Shown: positions 7,921 to 15,665, counted from the first letter of the stretch. The stretch is DNA of 16,854 nucleotides from Clostridiales bacterium UBA929 (GCA_002293625.1 DBDP01000142.1:1-16854); one strand, 5' to 3'. Translations and numbers: made by a program. The notes: a model not told the origin generated them from the letters alone.

Positions 7921-8354
7921 TGAAGGTCACCTACTACGACCCGAAATCAGAAATCAAACTCACGAACTACGCGGACACACTGATCTTAGACAACGCAAAC
8001 TGTATCGCAGCCATCCGCTTCGGCGGATACCCGGAACAAGTCAAAGCGATGTCGGATGCCATCTACGGCGGCGGCGGCTTTGACGTCGAAATCAACGGCA
8101 AAACACGCCGTTACTACTCCCAACCCAAGCAATACCACCGGCAACTCTCCCATGACGGCATCTACGCGGAAGCGACGCTGCTGATTCAAGACGACACGCA
8201 GGACGCCGTCAACGCGGCAGAGGAAGAAACCCCGAAGAAAACCTATATCTTCTGCGAACAGAACAACCCCGAAGCGCTGTTTGAGGAACTGAACCGCAAA
8301 ACCTCTGTCCCACTCATCCCGGAGTTTCAGGAGTATTTCCTCTCGGAACTCTAA
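7902..8354 (+). CDS. Probable N-terminal part of the split helicase (150 codons)
   Basis: Standing alone, this is a 150-residue soluble protein starting MGKSKLMKVTYYDPKSEIKL that I cannot assign to a named domain. It ends with SVPLIPEFQEYFLSEL at a TAA (8352-8354). The frame stays open without a break into the helicase gene, with coding-like sequence (NRKLLKQLQ) between the stop and that gene's GTG. I infer that this is the N-terminal domain of a roughly 980-residue helicase interrupted by one nonsense codon. ATG 7902 is taken as the start; ATG 7920 is the alternative, and neither has a strong ribosome binding site. If the stop is real, the fragment could still be made as a separate subunit. 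Confidence 0.7.
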   Translation: MGKSKLMKVTYYDPKSEIKLTNYADTLILDNANCIAAIRFGGYPEQVKAMSDAIYGGGGFDVEINGKTRRYYSQPKQYHRQLSHDGIYAEATLLIQDDTQDAVNAAEEETPKKTYIFCEQNNPEALFEELNRKTSVPLIPEFQEYFLSEL

Positions 8355-8384
8355 AACCGAAAGCTCCTCAAACAGCTTCAGGTC

Positions 8385-10841
8385 GTGTCCCTGCGGGAAC
8401 GCTTTGAAGCGTGGGTACTGGAAAGCACGCGGGACGACAACGCGCTTATCAGCGTCATTGAAGACGGATTGAAGAGCGGCGCTATTACGATACCCCAAGC
8501 CACTGATACGGACGCATTCGATGAAATCCATACCGTATCGCAGTATCTGAACGCATTCGGCGTTACGGTGGCGAACCGTATCAAGAACCTGTTCAACCCC
8601 TTCTTTGACCCGGCAGCGGAACAGCTCTCGCCAGAGATCCAAACCGTCAACCGTTATATGCAATCCAAAACGAACTACTCCCTCTACGACGCGCAGCTCG
8701 GCGTAGCCGAAGCGCTCAAACGCAGATTGGACACCGGACCGGTCGCGCTCCTGATTGCGGAATGCGGCAGCGGGAAAACGAAAATCGGCAGCGCCGCCCT
8801 TCGCGCGCATCAGCAGGGACGCAACCCCGGCGGCAAAACCTTCAACATCGTCCTGTGCCCTTCGCAGATCACGGACAAATGGGTACGGGAGATTGAGGAA
8901 ACCCTGCCGGACACCTTCGCCGGCGTCGTCAGGGATCCGGCGGAACTGGAAACGTTCTATCGCGCCTATCACCGGGACAGCAAATCCGCATTCGCGATAA
9001 TCAGCAAAGAGATGGCAAGAGACGGGTACATGCGCCGCCCCGCGGTAGTGTGGAACAGACGAAGAAAAGCGTTTCTCTGCCCGGACTGCGGAAACGTCAT
9101 CATGATGGAACTCGACGGTTCAAAATACCGCGTCAAGGCGGACGCTCTCTTCTTCAAAAGAGAAACGGATCAAAACCACAAATGCGAACACTGTAAATCA
9201 CCCCTCTGGACGGCGCTGGATCCGAACCGGCAAAGCGAATGGGTAAAGGCGGGCAGTTACGGCTTCATACACCGCGCTTTCGCGGAAGATACCCTATCCA
9301 CATGCAAAGACCCTCTATCCCGGGAGCAAATCACGATGATCGCCTCCGACCCGTCCGGAAACTACCCGGCAGCCGGCGCGTACCGACGCGTCTCGCTCAG
9401 CGCTTACATCAAACGCAGGCTGAAAGGCCGGCTGGACGGATTGATTCTGGACGAACTGCATCAGTATTCCAATAAATCCGGTCAGGGAGACGCGATGGCG
9501 GAACTGGCGGGAGTCGCGAAGAAGACGATCGGCATGACGGCAACCTTAATCAACGGTTACTCCAAAGGTATCTTCTATCTGCTGTACCGTCTGGCGTCTG
9601 ACTTGATGATCAAAGACGGGCGGGAATACCGAAAACCGCACAGCTTCAATCAGGAATACGGCGTTACGGAGAGCGTCTACGAACTAAGGGAAGCGCGCTA
9701 TAACGCCAATAGCCGTTCCTCCAAAACCAAGAAGCAGGAAAAACAGCTCCCCGGCGTATCGCCGCTGGTCTACTCCCGCTTCCTGATGCAATCGGCGGCA
9801 TTCCTCTCACTGATGGATATGGGAAAAGACCTGCCGGAATACGAGGAAATCCCCGTCGCGCTTACCATGCGCCCGGAGGTTGAGGAGCAGTACGCAAAAC
9901 TTGAGGAAAGCTTTCGGACGATCTTCCAATCCCGCAGAGACATTTCAAAAAAGATCCTCTCCGCCTATCTCGGCTTACTCACGGTGTACCCGGATCAGCC
10001 GTATGGGCACGACCCGATTCTGAATCCGATTGATCCGAGGGAAACGTTGGTCGCGCCGTTGGACACGTCAGACCCGGACGAACTCCATGAAAAAGACCTC
10101 AAGGTACTGGAGATCGTCCGGCAGAAGATTACGAGGCGCGAGCGTGTCCTCATATACACAAGCTGGGTGCGGATCGACACGCAGGACAAACTGATGAAAC
10201 TGATGGCGCAAAACGGAATCCGGGCGGAGGTATTACCCGCCACCGTCTCTCCCGCGAAACGGGAGCAGTGGGTGGAAGCCCGCGTCAAGAAAGGCGTACA
10301 GGTTCTGATCACCAATCCCTCACTCGTGGAAACGGGGATGGATCTAAACGATTTCACGACGCTGATCTATTACAACATCTCCTACAACCTTTTCAATCTG
10401 CGGCAATCGTCCCGGCGCTCATGGCGGATTAACCAAAAAGCACCACGTATTGAGGTGTACATGCTGTACTACAAGAACACCATGCAGCACCGCGCGATCA
10501 AGCTGATGGCGTCCAAGCTCGCCGTCGCGTCAATCATCGAAGGCAATATCAGCGACGAAGGGCTTGCCGCGATGAGCGACTGCGCGGATATGACGTCCCA
10601 ACTGGCGAAGGAACTGACGCTGGGTATTAAGAACGAGGTGGAGGACGTCGCCGCGGCATTCAAAAAGATGGCGGTTTTGAAACCGAGTGAAACCGCTGAG
10701 ACGGCAGCGCCCGCAACCGAAGTCGTTTCCGCTCCCGAGCCACTGCCCGTCTGTGAGCCGGTGCTGGTATTTACATCGTATAAACCAAAGAAGCCGGAAA
10801 CCGAGGGGCAGTTATCGCTTTTCGATTTACTGGCGTCTTAA
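8385..10841 (+). CDS. SF2/SNF2-type DNA helicase with zinc ribbon and clamp-binding tail
   Basis: An ATP-dependent nucleic-acid translocase or helicase. Counting from GTG 8385: Walker A ECGSGKT at 126-132, four-cysteine zinc ribbon Cys232/235/267/270 inserted in the first RecA lobe, DELH box 356-359, motif III TAT 385-387. Motif V-like VETGMDLNDF near 645-655 and motif VI QSSRRSWRINQ at 674-684 are those of SNF2-like enzymes. The last ten residues are QLSLFDLLAS; QLSLF (809-813) matches the beta-clamp-binding consensus QL(S/D)LF, and the next gene encodes a clamp. The GTG start has no convincing ribosome binding site, and the frame is open back to the TAA of the preceding gene, so translation probably began at 7902 in the ancestral gene. 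It probably acts in replication, repair or replication restart of a mobile element; direct chromatin-like remodelling is not implied. Confidence 0.85.
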   Translation: MSLRERFEAWVLESTRDDNALISVIEDGLKSGAITIPQATDTDAFDEIHTVSQYLNAFGVTVANRIKNLFNPFFDPAAEQLSPEIQTVNRYMQSKTNYSLYDAQLGVAEALKRRLDTGPVALLIAECGSGKTKIGSAALRAHQQGRNPGGKTFNIVLCPSQITDKWVREIEETLPDTFAGVVRDPAELETFYRAYHRDSKSAFAIISKEMARDGYMRRPAVVWNRRRKAFLCPDCGNVIMMELDGSKYRVKADALFFKRETDQNHKCEHCKSPLWTALDPNRQSEWVKAGSYGFIHRAFAEDTLSTCKDPLSREQITMIASDPSGNYPAAGAYRRVSLSAYIKRRLKGRLDGLILDELHQYSNKSGQGDAMAELAGVAKKTIGMTATLINGYSKGIFYLLYRLASDLMIKDGREYRKPHSFNQEYGVTESVYELREARYNANSRSSKTKKQEKQLPGVSPLVYSRFLMQSAAFLSLMDMGKDLPEYEEIPVALTMRPEVEEQYAKLEESFRTIFQSRRDISKKILSAYLGLLTVYPDQPYGHDPILNPIDPRETLVAPLDTSDPDELHEKDLKVLEIVRQKITRRERVLIYTSWVRIDTQDKLMKLMAQNGIRAEVLPATVSPAKREQWVEARVKKGVQVLITNPSLVETGMDLNDFTTLIYYNISYNLFNLRQSSRRSWRINQKAPRIEVYMLYYKNTMQHRAIKLMASKLAVASIIEGNISDEGLAAMSDCADMTSQLAKELTLGIKNEVEDVAAAFKKMAVLKPSETAETAAPATEVVSAPEPLPVCEPVLVFTSYKPKKPETEGQLSLFDLLAS

Positions 10842-10844
10842 TGA

Positions 10845-10930
10845 ACGAAGTGTTGAAAATTATGTGTTCGCCTGCAAGGCGAACGAGCGAAGCGCTCGCG
10901 AGCAAGAGCGGGTAATTTTCAACATGCCAA
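10845..10930 (+). repeat. TGTTGAAAATT hairpin, copy 2, with cruciform core
   Basis: It has the same borders as 7829-7870 (ACGAAGTGTTGAAAATT and TTTTCAACATGCCAA). Outer arms TGTTGAAAATTA (10851-10862) and TAATTTTCAACA (10913-10924) pair perfectly over 12 bases. The interior is expanded with further hairpins: GTTCGCC-tgcaa-GGCGAAC and GAGCG-aag-CGCTC. It fills the gap between the helicase and clamp genes. Confidence 0.65.
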
Positions 10931-10965
10931 TGTACAAACATGATATGAAAGGAAGAACACTATGA
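10924..10965 (+). CDS. Possible 13-codon leader peptide overlapping the clamp start
   Basis: It starts at the ATG in the hairpin's conserved AACATGCCAA, reads MPMYKHDMKGRTL, and stops at TGA overlapping the clamp ATG (ATGA). This mirrors the arrangement at 7864-7920 and could couple translation. No ribosome binding site of its own is visible. Confidence 0.2.
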   Translation: MPMYKHDMKGRTL

Positions 10966-12077
10966 AATTCATCGCAAACCGCGAACAGCTCCTCGCGATG
11001 GTAAAGACCGTAGCCAAGGTCGTGCCGTCCCAATCCCCCGTGGAAATCCTCAAAGGCATCTTGGTGGAAGCGCAAGAAGGGGTTATCACCTTCACCGGCA
11101 CCAACTATGAATCCTCCGTCCGATGCGGAACGAAAGCCTATGTGGAGGAATGCGGCGGTATGGTCGTCAACGGGAAACTGCTGCTCCAAATGCTGTCCCT
11201 CTTTGCCGGGGAGGATGTGAGCATCCAAATGAATCAGAACAACACCTGCACGCTTGGCAGCGGAACGGCTCGGTTCCAACTGGCCGTTCACCCCTCGAAG
11301 GATTACCCGAAGCCGGAGCTTCCGTTCCCGGAGGGTGCCGTGAAGATTACCAATATCAGCTCCCTCGCGAAGAACACCGTATTCGCGGCGTCCAAATCGG
11401 AGAAGCAGCAAATCATGACGGGAATCCGTCTGGAAATCAACGGGGAGAGCGTACGTGCCTGCGGTTCGGACGGTTCGCGTCTGATGGAGCGGCAGCAGGA
11501 AGCCGAACAAGGCGGAAAGCTCAGCATGATACTCCCGTCCCAATCCTTCCGCTTACTTGCGGACTTGGTATCGGATAAAGACACACTGGAAGCCGGCACC
11601 GTAGGGCAGACGGCAGTCTTTTCAAAAGAAGGGTTTCTGTTTTCCTGCAAACTGATAAGCGGTGCCTACCTCGATGTGGATTCCCTAAAGAAGAGTATCC
11701 GCCCGGAATACTCGGCCGTTATAGACGCGGGAGCGCTGTACAAGTCGCTGTGTACCGTAACAGCGGTAACCGGAGAGAGCGGGCGTGTCAATCTGTCCCT
11801 CCGAAACGATGCCTTACAGATAACCCTATCAAGCGATACGGGACGCTCTCAATCTTCCGTTCCGGGCGTCGTGATGAAAGAGACGCCGGAGAGCGGTTTC
11901 TATTACTCCGCCGGGTATCTGCAAGAAGCCTTCCGGCGGCTGAGCGGTACGGTTGAACTACAGCTTTCCGCCGTTGGGATGCTGAGTGTACACACCGGAA
12001 ACGTCTTTTACTTCCAAGTCCCCATGCGGGAACCGGTGCCCGTGAAGAAAACAAAAAGACAAAAGGAGGCGGCGTAA
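10962..12077 (+). CDS. dnaN: DNA polymerase III beta subunit (sliding clamp) homologue
   Basis: A ring-forming processivity factor that tethers polymerases and other clients to DNA. The 371-residue length and organisation fit three DnaN domains. The N-terminus MKFIANREQLLAMVKTV matches the family start, ASKSEKQQIMTGIRLEI is the domain 2 signature near 145-160, and the C-terminus has VPMR (353-356), equivalent to the conserved MPMR that helps form the client-binding pocket. About 15 extra basic residues (KKTKRQKEAA) follow, where chromosomal clamps usually stop. AAAGGAAG 7 bases upstream supports the ATG. The context (helicase with QLSLF tail, SSB, AAA+ pair) and the absence of dnaA, recF or gyrB neighbours indicate an accessory, element-encoded clamp and not the chromosomal dnaN. 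Two bases separate it from the AAA+ gene, so the two are co-transcribed. Confidence 0.92.
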   Translation: MKFIANREQLLAMVKTVAKVVPSQSPVEILKGILVEAQEGVITFTGTNYESSVRCGTKAYVEECGGMVVNGKLLLQMLSLFAGEDVSIQMNQNNTCTLGSGTARFQLAVHPSKDYPKPELPFPEGAVKITNISSLAKNTVFAASKSEKQQIMTGIRLEINGESVRACGSDGSRLMERQQEAEQGGKLSMILPSQSFRLLADLVSDKDTLEAGTVGQTAVFSKEGFLFSCKLISGAYLDVDSLKKSIRPEYSAVIDAGALYKSLCTVTAVTGESGRVNLSLRNDALQITLSSDTGRSQSSVPGVVMKETPESGFYYSAGYLQEAFRRLSGTVELQLSAVGMLSVHTGNVFYFQVPMREPVPVKKTKRQKEAA

Positions 12078-12079
12078 CC

Positions 12080-13411
12080 GTGAGTAACGCGTTAAGAAAC
12101 CAAATGCTTGCCGTTATAGACGAAGTCAACGGCGAAGTAGCCGAACGCGGGGAGTTGATCGAATGTATCGCCATCGCGCTGCTGACACGAAAGAACCTGT
12201 TTATCTTGGGCGATACGGGTCAAGCGAAATCATACGCGATCAACGAGTTTCGTAAGCGTATTACGGGAGCGCGGCAGTTTGAGCGTCTGCTCTCCAAACA
12301 GACGGATGAGGAACAGCTCTTCGGACGTATCGACCTCTCCAGCCTGATCCCCGGTCATGTGCCGCAGGAGGTATTGGCAGGTAACGGTGAGTACCAAGCC
12401 TGTTTACAAGCTCTGGCGGACAGCACCGACGACGAAGCGGCGGAATCTGCCGTGAATAAACTGGAATCACTGCGGAAAACATTGTCCGCTCTGCACGGCG
12501 GCTCACCAAGGATGATAACAACGGGTAAAATCCCGGACAGCCACATCTGCTTCCTCGATGAAATCTTCAAAGCGAACGACGGGATCCTCAACTCCCTATT
12601 AACGGCGCTGAACGAGCGCAAGTACACGAACGAAGGGCAGACGGTAGACATCCCCGTGATTTCGTTTATGTCCGCGTCCAACGAGATTCCGAATTTCAAC
12701 GATCCGGCGGAAAAGATACTCCGTCCGCTCTATGACCGTTTTGACATCAAGGTGGTTACGGAGTACGTAACAGACCGGCAGGCGCGGCTTGATATGCTGC
12801 TCCGGAAGCAGACCGCGACCGGCGGCAGTAACGCGCAAGCCGCTATATCCTTAGACGAACTGGAACAGATGCAGGAGGAAGTGAAATCAGTATCCGTTCC
12901 GGATGCCGTTAATGAACTGATGGACGATATCCTGTGCGAACTGCGGAAAGCGGGTATCCATGTCAGCGACAGAAAGTATTTCAACTATACCCCGATCGCG
13001 CAGGCAAAGGCGTGGCTGGAAGGTAAGTCCGAAGTAAACGCCGCGCATCTGCTGGCGCTGAAGAATTATCTCTGGACGACACCGGAGGAGATCACCGTAA
13101 TCGAGCAGACGCTGGTGCGTATGTGTCAGAATCCGTTGCGGGACAAGCTGGACGACATCCGCGTGATGGCGCTGGACAGTTTGGATCAGCTTAAAGCGGA
13201 CAGGGACAACAAAAAAGCGATGATCAAGTTCCGCGGTGAGTTTATCCGGCTGTATGACATGGTAGCAGACCTTCAAGCGAAAGCCGTAAGCGCTTCCGAA
13301 ACAAGCCAAACCAGCGGGTTGTTGGACGCTCTCGAAGCGATGAGCCGTGAAGCGCATAGCCTCATGGGCTTTACATACGCGAGTTTGGCAGAATTGAAAT
13401 CTTTACAGTAA
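12080..13411 (+). CDS. MoxR/RavA-type AAA+ ATPase
   Basis: A cytoplasmic AAA+ chaperone-like ATPase that in the family works with a VWA protein to remodel client complexes. The 443 residues show Walker A GDTGQAKS (44-51), the MoxR insert-type segment QLFGRIDLSSLIPG, Walker B FLDE (Asp160, Glu161), sensor 1 Asn201 (SASNEIPNF), and Arg215/Arg220 in RPLYDRF as arginine-finger and sensor candidates. The C-terminal part (about 240-443) is helical, as in RavA. The GTG start is supported by AAGGAGG at 12063-12069, which lies inside the end of the clamp gene. Its likely partner is the VWA protein at 14033, with SSB encoded between them. Walker B and sensor residues are intact, so it should hydrolyse ATP. 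The client is unknown; DNA-bound clamp or SSB complexes are a reasonable inference from context. Confidence 0.9.
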   Translation: MSNALRNQMLAVIDEVNGEVAERGELIECIAIALLTRKNLFILGDTGQAKSYAINEFRKRITGARQFERLLSKQTDEEQLFGRIDLSSLIPGHVPQEVLAGNGEYQACLQALADSTDDEAAESAVNKLESLRKTLSALHGGSPRMITTGKIPDSHICFLDEIFKANDGILNSLLTALNERKYTNEGQTVDIPVISFMSASNEIPNFNDPAEKILRPLYDRFDIKVVTEYVTDRQARLDMLLRKQTATGGSNAQAAISLDELEQMQEEVKSVSVPDAVNELMDDILCELRKAGIHVSDRKYFNYTPIAQAKAWLEGKSEVNAAHLLALKNYLWTTPEEITVIEQTLVRMCQNPLRDKLDDIRVMALDSLDQLKADRDNKKAMIKFRGEFIRLYDMVADLQAKAVSASETSQTSGLLDALEAMSREAHSLMGFTYASLAELKSLQ

Positions 13412-13429
13412 TTAGGGAGGAACACAAAA

Positions 13430-13828
13430 ATGTTGAATCGCACAATCCTGATGGGACGCCTTACGCGCGACCCCGAACTGCGCCGCACGCAGAACGATAC
13501 CCCGATCGTATCCTTCACCTTAGCCGTGAACCGTCCGAAGTATAAAGACGCCGATCCCGTTGTCGATTTCATCGACATCGTGGCGTGGCGCAAGACCGCC
13601 GAGTTTGTCAGCCAGTATTTCCAGAAGGGGCAGCTTGTGGCGGTGGAAGGGCGGCTCCAAGTCCGCGCGTATGAGGACAAAGAGGGGAAAAAGCGCAAAG
13701 CGGTTGAGGTCGTAGCCGACCAAGTCCACTTTGCCGAACGCAGGAAAAACGATTCCGGCGATAACGTTATGCCGTCTGACTTCGTGCCGGATTTCGGCGA
13801 AGAGGATGATGGGGATCTGCCGTTTTAA
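13430..13828 (+). CDS. ssb: Single-stranded DNA-binding protein
   Basis: It coats single-stranded DNA during replication or transfer and recruits repair and replication enzymes through its C-terminal tip. The 132-residue protein has the canonical SSB OB fold at 1-107 (MLNRTILMGRLTRDPELR, FIDIVAWRKTAEFV, GQLVAVEGRLQVRAYED). A shortened linker follows, then an acidic tail ending DDGDLPF, a match to the conserved DDDIPF tip. Full-length chromosomal SSBs in Bacillota are often longer in the linker, which fits an accessory copy. AGGGAGG at 13414-13420 supports the ATG. It lies 18 bases after the AAA+ gene in the same operon and is followed by structured repeat C. Confidence 0.95.
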   Translation: MLNRTILMGRLTRDPELRRTQNDTPIVSFTLAVNRPKYKDADPVVDFIDIVAWRKTAEFVSQYFQKGQLVAVEGRLQVRAYEDKEGKKRKAVEVVADQVHFAERRKNDSGDNVMPSDFVPDFGEEDDGDLPF

Positions 13829-13833
13829 CGAAC

Positions 13834-13853
13834 GAGCTATTCCACCGACCGTG
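13834..13853 (-). repeat. Inverted B-type repeat end
   Basis: GAGCTATTCCACCGACCG matches, at 16 of 18 positions, the reverse complement of the right end of element B (7752-7769). It sits 6 bases after the ssb stop and just upstream of repeat C. It could pair with the ATGGAACAGCTC end of repeat C, in competition with that element's own GTTCCA arm. Confidence 0.5.
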
Positions 13854-13865
13854 TAACCACAACCC

Positions 13866-13977
13866 TGTTACGTTCCATTGCGCCCGGTGGTCGGTTGTCT
13901 TTCAACCTCCGGCCACGCTCGCAGGCTCACTGTGCCTGCGGTTTCCAAGCCAACCTGCCGGGCTATGGAACAGCTCT
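13866..13977 (+). repeat. Structured intergenic repeat C (second copy of A)
   Basis: It is collinear over 112 bases with 7517-7628 (about 92% identity by hand). The closing stem GTTCCA/TGGAAC, the CCCGG-C/U-GG helix and the CGCAGGC/GCCTGCG hairpin are all retained. It lies between ssb and the VWA gene. An open frame from 13895 runs through it into the VWA gene, but that is an accident of frame; the real start is 14033. Confidence 0.8.
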
Positions 13978-13987
13978 GAAACAATAT

Positions 13988-14011
13988 GCGGGAGGGGGCG
14001 ACCCCTCCCGC
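13988..14011 (+). promoter_or_regulatory. Perfect GC hairpin just before the VWA ribosome binding site
   Basis: GCGGGAGGGG and CCCCTCCCGC form a 10-pair stem around a GCGA loop, followed by seven A residues and then the AAGGAG of the VWA gene. It has no T-run on either strand, so it is not an ordinary terminator. A 5' stabiliser or translation control element is more likely. Confidence 0.45.
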
Positions 14012-14032
14012 AAAAAAATAAGGAGTGTTTAT

Positions 14033-15619
14033 ATGCAAAAGAAATACCGATCCGCCGCGGACGTCTTCAATTCCGATATTCTCTCACGGCTGACGCCGCC
14101 GAAACCGCATGGGCTGGAACGTATCTTGAAATCCACGCGTTTGGAGGATGCGATATACAACGATCTACGCCTGACTTCCGATGATACGCTTTGCGAAACG
14201 GAAGAGGAAGCGATGAAACGTTTATCCACCTTCAAAGGATTGAGCAGGGACGCTTTCCAAGCCATGTACGCGCTGAATCCGCGCCGCAACGACGAAGACG
14301 AACTGTCCACAATAGCGCGCAAGTTCAATACATATATCCTAGACGATATGATGAACGGCGAAACCTACCCCGCGCTGAAAGCCATATGCGAGGGGCGGGA
14401 GCTTCCGGCTTATGAAGCGGCGAAGGAGTTCGTTGAAAACATCGCAGACCGTTTGGATGAACTGTTGCAGGCCGCCGGCGGCGAGAAGAAATCGCTGGAT
14501 GTGTTGGAAAAACTGGAAGCGCAGCAGGAGAAGAATCTGCGTGATTTGAAGGAAATGGCGGAACAGTGCCAGCGCGGCAGTCAAGACAATTCCGCGTTCG
14601 ATCAAAAACTGACCGAGCTTGCTAACAAGGCGGAAAGCAAGGCAAAACAGATCGCCGCGCTGAACCGGATGACGGACGATTCCCTGCGACAAAACAAAGC
14701 CGCAATCCAGTCTGCGATACAGACTGCCGCTGAAGCGGCGCGGGAAAAGGCGAAGGAGGTTTCCGAAATTCTACTTTCTTGGGGAGACGACGCCGGAAAC
14801 CCGATGGGACGATCCGCCATGAATCAAGAGGTATTGCGGAAAGTCCGTGGGAACCGAAACCTGCTCGAAATCGCAAAACACCTCGGACGGTTTCGGGAGA
14901 TTCTATCCTCTCTGAGGAAAAATTCCTGCGCTTATGGGCGAGGGGAGAAGTACGCGCTGGAACAGGGGAATAACCTGCAGCGCGTGATCACTTCCGAGTT
15001 CGCTATGCTCGCGTCTCCGGCAACGGCACTGTTGTTTCTGCAAAAGTACCAGCGGAAAGCGCTGAAGCAGTATCAGAGGCGTGAAGCGGTAAGCAAAGGA
15101 TACGGCGACATCATCGTTTGCTTAGACGAGAGCCAGAGTACCCAAGGAGAAGCCGCGGCGTGGGGGAAGGCGTTAGCTTTCTCATTGCTGGAAGCGGCAA
15201 AAATAAACAGGCGAAACTTTGCCTTGATCCATTTCTCCGGGAAGGGCAGCGCCAAGACGGATCTGTTTCCCGGCGGGAAATACTCGATGGATGCCGTAAT
15301 GGCTTCCGCGGACACCTTCCTCGGCGGCGGTACCGATTACGAGACGCCGCTTACCGAAGCGCTACGGTTGATACGGGGCGGATTCCAAAATGCCGACGTG
15401 GTCTTCATCACGGACGGCGAATGCGCGGTATCCGAGCAGTTTGCGGAGGGTTTCAAAAAAGCGAAATCCGAGCTTGGATTCACCGTTACAGGATTGCTGC
15501 TGGATACCGAATCTTCGGGATTTGCGTTCAGCTTGGAGCCTTTCTGCGAAAGGGTATACCGAACAAGCGAGATCGCCGGCGACGGCATCGTCTGCGACTT
15601 GCTTGTAGGGAAAGTATAG
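14033..15619 (+). CDS. VWA-domain protein, ViaA-like partner of the AAA+ ATPase
   Basis: A 528-residue cytoplasmic protein that is likely the partner of the MoxR-type ATPase. The C-terminal third is a von Willebrand A domain with a complete metal-binding MIDAS: Asp365-x-Ser367-x-Ser369 (LDESQST), Thr434 (GGGTDYETPL) and Asp461 (FITDGEC). Residues about 145-260 are Glu/Lys/Gln/Ala-rich and predicted by eye to be coiled coil, followed by a ViaA-like helical segment with GNRNLLEIAKHLGRFREIL near 280-300. ATG 14033 is preceded by AAGGAG (14020-14025). The reading frame could be extended to 13895, but that adds only repeat-derived sequence. The intergenic gap of 204 bases, filled by repeat C and a GC hairpin, separates it from ssb, so its expression may be tuned apart from the AAA+ gene. 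A terminator follows. Confidence 0.9.
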   Translation: MQKKYRSAADVFNSDILSRLTPPKPHGLERILKSTRLEDAIYNDLRLTSDDTLCETEEEAMKRLSTFKGLSRDAFQAMYALNPRRNDEDELSTIARKFNTYILDDMMNGETYPALKAICEGRELPAYEAAKEFVENIADRLDELLQAAGGEKKSLDVLEKLEAQQEKNLRDLKEMAEQCQRGSQDNSAFDQKLTELANKAESKAKQIAALNRMTDDSLRQNKAAIQSAIQTAAEAAREKAKEVSEILLSWGDDAGNPMGRSAMNQEVLRKVRGNRNLLEIAKHLGRFREILSSLRKNSCAYGRGEKYALEQGNNLQRVITSEFAMLASPATALLFLQKYQRKALKQYQRREAVSKGYGDIIVCLDESQSTQGEAAAWGKALAFSLLEAAKINRRNFALIHFSGKGSAKTDLFPGGKYSMDAVMASADTFLGGGTDYETPLTEALRLIRGGFQNADVVFITDGECAVSEQFAEGFKKAKSELGFTVTGLLLDTESSGFAFSLEPFCERVYRTSEIAGDGIVCDLLVGKV

Positions 15620-15627
15620 TACGTATT

Positions 15628-15665
15628 AAGGAGCGCTCCGTCTTAATGATGGGGCGCTTCTTTGG
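15628..15665 (+). terminator. Terminator between convergent genes
   Basis: AAGGAGCGCTCC (15628-15639) pairs with GGGGCGCTTCTT (15651-15662) through 12 pairs including two G-U, around an 11-base loop, and ends in a short T-rich stretch. It is placed 9 bases after the VWA stop and 71 bases from the convergent BRCT gene's stop. Confidence 0.7.

Noticed and set aside
8352..8354. TAA reassigned as a sense codon in this organism
   Set aside because: TAA ends the SLH, clamp, AAA+, SSB and helicase genes at sensible places, so it works as a stop here.
13988..14018. Intrinsic terminator between ssb and the VWA gene
   Set aside because: The stem is strong but is followed by A residues on the plus strand and has no T-run on the minus strand either.
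13895..14032. N-terminal extension of the VWA protein
   Set aside because: The extension translates structured repeat C and the GC hairpin; a strong AAGGAG and ATG at 14033 mark the true start.
12080..15619. Norfloxacin or magnesium-chelatase-type MoxR/VWA metal insertion operon
   Set aside because: No chelatase large subunit or cobalamin/chlorophyll gene is present; the neighbours are clamp, helicase and SSB.
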